From the NCBI GenBank assembly GCA_001871755.1, contig MNXL01000150.1, positions 1 through 23,894 on the forward strand: 23,894 nt of DNA, read 5' to 3'. Below the pieces are notes generated by a model. That model saw only the letters and a program-made list of their open reading frames with translations, searched no databases and was not told the DNA's origin. This document shows, in pieces, positions 15,145-20,964 of the stretch (position 1 is the stretch's first letter; each line of letters opens with the position of its first letter). This stretch comes from Anaerolineae bacterium CG2_30_64_16. Its GTDB lineage: Bacteria; Chloroflexota; Anaerolineae; CG2-30-64-16. The position numbers and the translations under genes are program-made.

Positions 15145-15266
15145 CACGGTGACAGGGTGACGATGTGGCTTGGCAACGCCAGTCACCAATGTACCAATCT
15201 ACCAATGTATCAATACCAATCTACCAATCTACCAAGGTCCCCTTGTCTCCTTGTTTCCTTATCCCC
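15134..15266. repeat. Octamer arrays in the panB-panE spacer
   Basis: Three arrays in order: GGTGACAC/GGTGACAG words (15134-15161), CCAATCTA/CCAATGTA words (15185-15237), and CCTTGTCT/CCTTGTTT words (15238-15266). The first array includes the panB stop codon (15142-15144); the last ends just before the panE AGGGAG site. Confidence 0.9.
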
Positions 15267-15282
15267 CCGAAGGGAGTCTGCG

Positions 15283-16191
15283 ATGCGAATTGCGGTACTA
15301 GGCACCGGCGCCCTGGGCTGCGTGTTTGCGGCGCGACTGGCCGGCCAGGCCGAGGTGTGGATGCTGGGCACGTGGGCTGCGGGGATCGCGGCGGTGCAGC
15401 GCGCCGGCATTCGGGTTCATGAGGGTGAGACGGTTCGGCAAGCTCGGGTCAGCGCGTCGACCGATCCGGCCGATGTGCCGGCGGCTGACGTGGCGCTGCT
15501 GCTGGTCAAGAGCTATCAGACGGACCGGGCGGCTGCCTGGGCGGCCCAGGTCCTCGCGCCGGATGGGTTGGCCGTGACGCTGCAGAATGGGCTGGACAAC
15601 GGCCCGAAGTTGAGCGCGGCCGTGGGGCAAGATCGTGCCGCGATCGGGGTGACCTACATCGGCGCGCTGCTGATCGGCCCTGGTGAGGTGCGCCACACCG
15701 TGGATTTGCCCAGCTACATCGGCGTGACCGACGCCACGCGGGCCAGGGCGCAGGCGTTCGCGGCGCTGCTGCAGGCCGCCGGGTTGGAGACGCGCCTGAC
15801 CGACGACATCGAGGGGCGGCTGTGGGGTAAGGCGCTGGCCAACGCCGTCATCAACCCGCTGACCGCGCTCTGGCGGGTGGCCAACGGCGGGCCGGTCGAG
15901 ACCGAGGAGCGCCGGGTTGTGCTCAGGGCGTTGGTCGAGGAGGCCGCGGCTGTGGCGCGTGCCCGAGGGGTGAAACTGCCCTTCGACGACCCCGTGGCCT
16001 ATGTGGAGTCGGTGTGCCGGGCGACCGCCGCCAACCATTCGTCCATGTACCAGGATGTGACGAGCGGCCGGCCGACCGAGATCGACAGCATTAACGGCGT
16101 CATCGTGGCCGAGGGCCGTCGCCTGGGTGTGCCCACGCCGGTCAACGAGGCCGTCTGGTGGCTGGTGCGTGGCGCGGTTGTGACACGGTGA
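15283..16191 (+). CDS. panE: 2-dehydropantoate 2-reductase (ketopantoate reductase)
   Basis: A 302-residue NADPH-dependent enzyme reducing ketopantoate to pantoate. N-terminal Rossmann motif VLGTGALGCVF (Gly7, Gly9, Gly12), LVKSYQTD (Lys76), LQNGLDN (Asn102), then the helical C-terminal domain with GRLWGKALANAVINPLTAL (catalytic Lys183, Asn187, Asn191). SSMYQDVTSGRPTEIDSING, the other substrate-binding segment (Ser and Glu), follows. AGGGAG at 15271-15276 supports the start; any longer start would translate the repeat arrays. Stop codon lies in TGACACGGTGAC (VVTR-stop), like panB. Confidence 0.95.
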   Translation: MRIAVLGTGALGCVFAARLAGQAEVWMLGTWAAGIAAVQRAGIRVHEGETVRQARVSASTDPADVPAADVALLLVKSYQTDRAAAWAAQVLAPDGLAVTLQNGLDNGPKLSAAVGQDRAAIGVTYIGALLIGPGEVRHTVDLPSYIGVTDATRARAQAFAALLQAAGLETRLTDDIEGRLWGKALANAVINPLTALWRVANGGPVETEERRVVLRALVEEAAAVARARGVKLPFDDPVAYVESVCRATAANHSSMYQDVTSGRPTEIDSINGVIVAEGRRLGVPTPVNEAVWWLVRGAVVTR

Positions 16192-16352
16192 CAGGGTGAC
16201 GCCGATGCTGCGCATCGGACGGTGACAGGGTGACACGGGGAGAGGTGATTGTGGGCAGCTCGCAGCCATCCATCCATCCACCCATCCACCAATCTACCAA
16301 TCTCCCCTTGTCTCCTTGTTTCCTTGTCTACCTGTTTCCTTGTTTCCTTCTT
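16180..16352. repeat. Octamer arrays in the panE-panC spacer
   Basis: GGTGACA words at 16180-16200 and 16219-16241 flank a perfect hairpin CCGATGC/GCATCGG (16202-16208/16212-16218). Then CATC-rich, CCAATCTA and CCTTGTTT/CCTTGTCT words run from 16266 to 16352. The first array contains the panE stop (16189-16191). Confidence 0.9.
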
Positions 16353-16365
16353 CTGGAGGTCCTAC

Positions 16366-17211
16366 ATGCAAGTCGTCGAAACTGTCGCTGAGGTGCGGCG
16401 GATCCGCCGTGCGGCGCCGGGAAGTTGGGGGCTGGCGCCGACGATGGGATTTCTGCACGCGGGGCACGTCTCTCTGGTGGAACGCGCGCGGGCGGAGAAC
16501 GATCACGTCGGCGTGTCGATCTTCGTCAATCCGACGCAGTTCGCGCCGACCGAGGACCTGGCCGCGTATCCGCGCGATCTGGCGCGGGATCTGGATTTGC
16601 TGGCGCGGGCCGGGGTGGACCTGGTGTGGACGCCGCCGGTCGACGAGGTCTATCCGCCGGGTTATCAGACCTACGTGACCGTGGAAGAGGTGACCAGGAT
16701 GCTGGAGGGCGCGGCGCGGCCCACACACTTCCGTGGCGTGACCACTGTCGTGGCCAGGCTGTTCAACGTCTTCCAGCCGGATCGCGCCTACTTTGGCCAG
16801 AAGGACGCCCAGCAGGCGATCGTGATCCGGCAGATGGTCCGCGATCTGAACTTCCCTTTGGAGTTGGTGGTCTGTCCGATCGTGCGGGAGGCGGATGGTC
16901 TGGCGCTGTCTTCACGCAACGTCTATCTGACGCCGGAGCAGCGGGCGGCCGCGCCGGTGCTTCACCGGTCGCTGTGTGCGGCGCGTGACGCCTGGCAGGC
17001 TGGCGAGCACGACGGCGAACGGCTACGCGGGATCATGGCCGCGGTGCTCGCCACTGAGCCGCTGGCCCATCCCGATTACGTCAGCGCGGCCGACCCGAAC
17101 ACGCTGGTCGAACTGGGGGACGCCAGCCTCGGCGTGCTGCTCTCGATGGCAGTGCGGGTGGGTAAGGCGCGCTTGATCGATAATATGTTGCTGGGGAGGG
17201 TGGTAGATTAG
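16366..17211 (+). CDS. panC: Pantoate-beta-alanine ligase (pantothenate synthetase)
   Basis: A 281-residue enzyme joining pantoate and beta-alanine with ATP cleavage to AMP. Motifs: PTMGFLHAGHVSLV with the HxGH nucleotide site (His31, His34), FVNPTQF (53-59), FGQKDAQQ (143-150), and LSSRNVYL (181-188), the KMSKS-like loop. GGAGGT lies 5 nt before the ATG. The extreme C-terminus VVD and the TAG stop (17209-17211) are read from GGTAGATT repeat words. Third gene of the operon. Confidence 0.97.
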   Translation: MQVVETVAEVRRIRRAAPGSWGLAPTMGFLHAGHVSLVERARAENDHVGVSIFVNPTQFAPTEDLAAYPRDLARDLDLLARAGVDLVWTPPVDEVYPPGYQTYVTVEEVTRMLEGAARPTHFRGVTTVVARLFNVFQPDRAYFGQKDAQQAIVIRQMVRDLNFPLELVVCPIVREADGLALSSRNVYLTPEQRAAAPVLHRSLCAARDAWQAGEHDGERLRGIMAAVLATEPLAHPDYVSAADPNTLVELGDASLGVLLSMAVRVGKARLIDNMLLGRVVD

Positions 17212-17378
17212 TAGATTGGTAGATTGGTAGGGGAGAACGGACAGATGTGCCAGTGTACCAACTTTCCATTTCCCAATTTCCCAGTCTCCCATTTCCCAAT
17301 CTCCCAATCTCCCAATTTCCCAACTTACCAACTTACCAATGTACCAATTTACCAATTGTACCAATTTACCAATGTACC
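17201..17378. repeat. Octamer/heptamer arrays in the panC-panD spacer
   Basis: TAGATTGG words at 17201-17229 are followed, after 26 nt, by a long run of TTCCCAAT/CTCCCAAT heptamer-like words. These pass into TTACCAAC and TTACCAAT/GTACCAAT words (17256-17378). The first array is complementary to parts of the second (GATTGG against CCAATC), so the spacer can fold on itself. Confidence 0.9.
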
Positions 17379-17390
17379 AGGAGGAACTGC

Positions 17391-17777
17391 ATGAACCGCA
17401 CACTCTTATTCGCCAAGATCCATCGCGCAACGGTGACGGCCGCCAATGTCCACTACGTCGGCTCGATCACCGTGGATTGCGACCTGCTGAAGGCGGCGGG
17501 GATTCGGCCGTACGAACGGGTGCAGGTGGTAGACGTGGACAACGGCGCACGGTTGGAGACGTACGTGATCGCCGGGCCGGCCGGCAGCGGCGCCATCGAG
17601 CTTAACGGCGCGGCCGCCCGCCTGGTGCAGGTGGGGGACAAGATCATCATCATGGCCTATGCCCAGGTGGCCGAGCCGATCCCCGAGGACTGGGCGCCGA
17701 CCGTGTTGCTCATGGGGGACGGCAATCGCATCATCGAGGTGCGACGGGCCGAGGTGGCGGGGGAGATGTGCTGTTAG
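17391..17777 (+). CDS. panD: Aspartate 1-decarboxylase precursor
   Basis: A 128-residue proenzyme that makes beta-alanine from L-aspartate. The self-cleavage site Gly24-Ser25 in YVGSITVD gives the pyruvoyl group at Ser25. The neighbouring conserved elements ERVQVVDVDNGARLETYVI, GSGAIELNGAAARLV and GDKIIIMAYA are all present, including Tyr/Thr/Asn active-site positions. Typical length. AGGAGG sits 6 nt before the ATG. The TAG stop is directly followed by a new repeat array. Confidence 0.97.
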   Translation: MNRTLLFAKIHRATVTAANVHYVGSITVDCDLLKAAGIRPYERVQVVDVDNGARLETYVIAGPAGSGAIELNGAAARLVQVGDKIIIMAYAQVAEPIPEDWAPTVLLMGDGNRIIEVRRAEVAGEMCC

Positions 17778-17779
17778 GA

Positions 17780-17843
17780 TGGTAACTTGGTAACTTGGTA
17801 AATTGGTAAATTGGCGGCCCCCCCCAAGTTACCAATCTACCAA
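17780..17843. repeat. Inverted octamer arrays in the panD-coaX spacer
   Basis: GGTAACTT/GGTAAATT words (17781-17814) face CCAAGTTACCAATCTACCAA (17824-17843). TTGGTAACTTGG (17787-17798) and CCAAGTTACCAA (17824-17835) form a perfect 12-bp stem. A second inverted pair, CCTAACCC (17844-17851) / GGGTTAGG (17921-17928), brackets most of the rest of the spacer. Confidence 0.85.
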
Positions 17844-17962
17844 CCTAACCCGGACAAGCCGGAACCAAAAGGGTGACAACCTTGCCCACAAGATTCTTGC
17901 ACAAAAAACAGGAATTTCATGGGTTAGGCCCTACCAATCCACCAATCCGAGGAGTGTGAATC

Positions 17963-18727
17963 ATGTTACTGGCGATAGACATCGGCAACACCAACGTCAC
18001 GCTCGGCGCGTATCGCGAGGAACGGCTGGTGGCCCACTGGCGACTCGCCACGGTGCACGAGCGCATGTCTGACGAGTACGGTATTCTGTTGACCCAGCTC
18101 CTGGCCCACCGCGGCTTGCCCGTGGCCGAGATCACCGGCGTGGCCATCGCCAGCGTGGTGCCGTCGCTGACGCGCGTCTTCCGGGAGGTCAGCCAGATCT
18201 ACCTGGGACAGGAACCGCTGGTGGTGGACGTCGGCGTGAAGACCGGCGTGCGCATCCGGTACGAGCCGCCGCGCGAGGTGGGGGCCGACCGGGTGGTGAA
18301 CTGCGCGGCCGTGCAGCAGAAGTACGGCGGCCCGGCCTGCGTCGTGGACTTCGGCACGGCCACGACCTTCGATGCCATTTCGCAGGAAGGGGACTATCTG
18401 GGCGGCGCCATCGCGCCCGGCATCGGCATCGCGGCCGAGGCGCTGTTCGCCCGTGCGGCCAAGCTCTATCGCGTCGAGATCGCGCCGCCCCCGCGTGCCA
18501 TCGGCACAAACACGGTGATGGCAATCCAGTCGGGCATCTTCTTCGGCTACGTGGGATTGGTGGAAGGACTGGTCGCCCGTTTCCGGCAAGAGCTGGGGGA
18601 GGCCATGAAGGTGATCGCCACCGGTGGCCTGGCCGAGCGGATCGCGCCGGAGACGAGCGTCATCCAGTACGTGGACCCGTGGCTGACGCTGGACGGGCTG
18701 CGGATCATCTACGAGATGAATCGGTAG
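17963..18727 (+). CDS. coaX: Type III pantothenate kinase
   Basis: A 254-residue kinase of the acetate/sugar kinase/Hsp70 fold that phosphorylates pantothenate. Motifs: AIDIGNTNVTLG with Asp6 (4-15), VGADRVVNCAA (106-116), and VVDFGTATTFDAI with Asp129 (127-139), plus GGAIAPGIGI. Type III enzymes are generally not feedback-inhibited by CoA. GAGGAG lies about 8 nt upstream of the ATG. Last gene of the pan operon, so one transcript covers the route from 2-oxoisovalerate and aspartate to 4'-phosphopantothenate. Confidence 0.96.
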   Translation: MLLAIDIGNTNVTLGAYREERLVAHWRLATVHERMSDEYGILLTQLLAHRGLPVAEITGVAIASVVPSLTRVFREVSQIYLGQEPLVVDVGVKTGVRIRYEPPREVGADRVVNCAAVQQKYGGPACVVDFGTATTFDAISQEGDYLGGAIAPGIGIAAEALFARAAKLYRVEIAPPPRAIGTNTVMAIQSGIFFGYVGLVEGLVARFRQELGEAMKVIATGGLAERIAPETSVIQYVDPWLTLDGLRIIYEMNR

Positions 18728-18764
18728 GAAAACTCCGGAGACGGCTCGTAGTAGCGACTATGGA

Positions 18765-19120
18765 ATAGTACGTCAGCTCATCCAGGAACAGCAAGCTACC
18801 TGATCAGGCTGCTCGCAGGCCTCCTGGAAGGTGGCCAAGATCGCCCGCCACTTGGCGTGATAGTCGGGATCCGGGCGGACCACAAAGTGCAGCGCTTGCT
18901 TACGGCTGAAACCCAGGCGCTTGAGCACCTTGTAGATACCCGGCTCGCTCACGCCGTTCAACCAGGCCAAGGCACGCCCAACATCCTGGAACCGCCAGTG
19001 GGTGCGGGGGATGCAGTAGGTGCGCGGAGTCTGGCCCCTGAACCTGAGCAGCAGCTTCCACCCCTCGACCAGCCGATCCCAGCAGGTTTGCATGGAGAAG
19101 TTGCGGCGAGATTTGGACAT
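18765..19120 (-). pseudogene. IS630-like transposase remnant (frameshifted, 3'-truncated)
   Basis: Reading leftward from MSKSRRNFSM (GAGGAAC just upstream) there is an intact helix-turn-helix N-terminus: RALAWLNGVSEPGIYKVLKR, then LGFSRKQALHFVVRPDPDYH. The frame then ends early at 18773. One base is missing near 18795: in the next frame LLFLDELTYY, the first-Asp motif of the IS630 DDE domain, continues to about 18765. Nothing recognisable follows before the coaX stop at 18727, so the rest of the DDE domain is lost. No terminal inverted repeats were identified. Confidence 0.75.
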
Positions 19121-19149
19121 GTGTTCCTCTGTGTCTTCAGGTTGCAATG

Positions 19150-19578
19150 CTAACACGTCGAATGGATGATGGCTGCCACGCGCTTACCGGCTGCCCGCAG
19201 CTCGTTAAAGCGGCGCACGGCCTGCGGAGTGGGTAGGACCTCTACGATAGGCCCGTATCCTCGGATCAGGATACCCCCATCCATCTGCACTTGTCCCTCG
19301 TAGCCCGTACCGATGATGACCACGTCGGGATAGTCGCCCGCCCGATGGCCAATCAACTGGTCGAACTCCTCGACAGATACCCGATGGTCCTTGCTGCCCC
19401 GGATGCCGGGCAGCCCGTTGGCATGAACCACCACGTCCACTGCCGGGAAGGGAATGCCACTGTAGACGGTCAGCCCGAAGCAGTGGTAGCCGAACTGCCC
19501 GGGTGGATTGAATCCCAGCCAGACGAGGCCAAGCAGAATCACAAGTGCCAGGCAACCAAATCGCCACCGCTTGCACAT
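19150..19578 (-). CDS. Mth938-like domain protein with N-terminal membrane segment
   Basis: A 142-residue protein with one hydrophobic helix at about residues 7-24 (FGCLALVILLGLVWLGF). After it comes an Mth938/NDUFAF3-type domain: SKDHRVSVEEFDQLIG, YPDVVIIGTGYEGQV, VEVLPTPQAVRRFNELRAAG, and RVAAIIHSTC. The family fold is small and its biochemical role in bacteria is not settled. The membrane anchor is uncommon in the family as I know it. AGGAGG 8 nt upstream supports the start. It follows the MFS gene by 23 nt and is probably the last gene of that operon; the transposase remnant sits just beyond it. Confidence 0.8.
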   Translation of the reverse strand: MCKRWRFGCLALVILLGLVWLGFNPPGQFGYHCFGLTVYSGIPFPAVDVVVHANGLPGIRGSKDHRVSVEEFDQLIGHRAGDYPDVVIIGTGYEGQVQMDGGILIRGYGPIVEVLPTPQAVRRFNELRAAGKRVAAIIHSTC

Positions 19579-19601
19579 GACATTTTCCTCCTGTTTGCGG
19601 A

Positions 19602-20957
19602 TTACAGGCCGCTTCGCGCCGCCAGGCTGTCGGGGGTCTGCCAGGGCCGGATCCGGAACAGGCTGGATCCGGCCAGACAGAGGACGCCACCCGCCACCAG
19701 CATAGGGGCCAGCCCGAAGCGGTTGGCCAGATAGATGCCCAGTAACGGCATCACAAAGGCGCCGGCGTTCATGATGGTCGTATAGATGCCTATATACACC
19801 GGACGCTCGGCCTCGGGGCAGATCTTCAGGAACATGTTAAAATGGCTGAGGGACACTCCCGGCGCAATCAGGTTGTTGAGCGCCGTCCAGACCAGGATCA
19901 GCGTCAGGCTGGGCGACAGGCCTACCAGCACAGGATACAACCCGATCACGCTTATGGTCCATTTCAACACCCGGTTCTCACCCCAGCGGACAATGACCCG
20001 CTGCCACAGATAGTACCCGATAGCCGCCGTCAGGCTCCCCAGCATACCGTTGAGCCCCAGCCACCCTTCAGTGGCCCCCAGCACCCGCATGAAATACAGC
20101 ACGTACAACGGGCCGATCATCCAGAGGCCGACGCTATGCGCCAGGGTGTTGACCACCAGGCGGACGAAATCCGGCTGGTGGGTTGCCGTCTGCTGGAAAC
20201 CGCTCCAGAGCGACCGAAAGCTAACCGGCTGGCGCGGGCTCGCCGGTGGCACCACCGAATCGGGCACCTGCAACTTGAGGATGTAGTAGATGCTGATCAG
20301 CGAGGCGGCGAAGCCAATGACGTACATCACCTGGTAGTTGAGTGGGAACACACTGCGTTCCAGCCACCAGCCCGCCAGGAAGGTGCCTGACGTCACAGCC
20401 GCCGCCGCCAGGATGTTGCGGATGGCAAAGACCTGGGCCCGGTTGGTCTCGGGGATCAGGTCGCCCAGCATGGAATTCCAGCCTACGCCGAAGAAGTGGG
20501 CCGGGATGGAGAAGGCGATCAGCAGCCAGACCACCACCATCCCCTTTTGAGCTACAGGTAACCAGGGGATAAGCACGATCAGCAGGAAGCCCAGGCGATG
20601 GACGAACAGGCTCCGGATCAACAGCGGCATCCGCCGCGCCCGCCGGTTGAGGATCTGCCCGGCCGGAATCGTCACCAGCAAGGCCAGAAGGGCCGGGATC
20701 GAGCTCAGCAGGCCAATCTCGGCGTTGGTGGCACCCAGGCGGATGGCGAATGGAGCGTTGAAGGCGGCTGCTGCCGATAGAAGCGAGACCCAGAGGACTT
20801 CAGTATACAAATTGCGGGCGTTGCGCTCATGCGGCAGCGGACTGCTGCGCCCGGACGCGATGGAGCTCAACAGCCTCCTGCCAACGCCGTACAGATGCTG
20901 GCGGCGCGATCGAAAAGCCGCCGCGGCGCCGTAGCATCCCTTGAGCTTTGAACTCAT
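19602..20957 (-). CDS. MFS transporter
   Basis: A 451-residue membrane protein starting MSSKLKGCYG, with a basic cytoplasmic leader (to about residue 48) and about 12 hydrophobic helices. The first is LYTEVLWVSLLSAAAAFNAP. The loop after helix 2 (PAGQILNRRARRMPLL) is the MFS motif-A region in divergent form. The start lies 7 nt after the stop of the glycoside hydrolase gene, implying translational coupling; the longer in-frame starts would lie inside that gene. Coupling suggests import of the sugar released by the hydrolase, which is inference. Confidence 0.85.
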   Translation of the reverse strand: MSSKLKGCYGAAAAFRSRRQHLYGVGRRLLSSIASGRSSPLPHERNARNLYTEVLWVSLLSAAAAFNAPFAIRLGATNAEIGLLSSIPALLALLVTIPAGQILNRRARRMPLLIRSLFVHRLGFLLIVLIPWLPVAQKGMVVVWLLIAFSIPAHFFGVGWNSMLGDLIPETNRAQVFAIRNILAAAAVTSGTFLAGWWLERSVFPLNYQVMYVIGFAASLISIYYILKLQVPDSVVPPASPRQPVSFRSLWSGFQQTATHQPDFVRLVVNTLAHSVGLWMIGPLYVLYFMRVLGATEGWLGLNGMLGSLTAAIGYYLWQRVIVRWGENRVLKWTISVIGLYPVLVGLSPSLTLILVWTALNNLIAPGVSLSHFNMFLKICPEAERPVYIGIYTTIMNAGAFVMPLLGIYLANRFGLAPMLVAGGVLCLAGSSLFRIRPWQTPDSLAARSGL

Positions 20958-20964
20958 TAGAAAA

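Noticed and set aside
15134..15266. Possible CRISPR array in the pan spacers
   Set aside because: Units are 7-8 bp, degenerate and directly adjacent, without 25-40-bp repeats and unique spacers, and no cas genes are near.
15157..15282. N-terminal extensions of PanE, PanC and PanD into the spacers
   Set aside because: The extended frames translate repeat words (peptides like TNLPMYQ), while good ribosome binding sites precede the family-typical starts.
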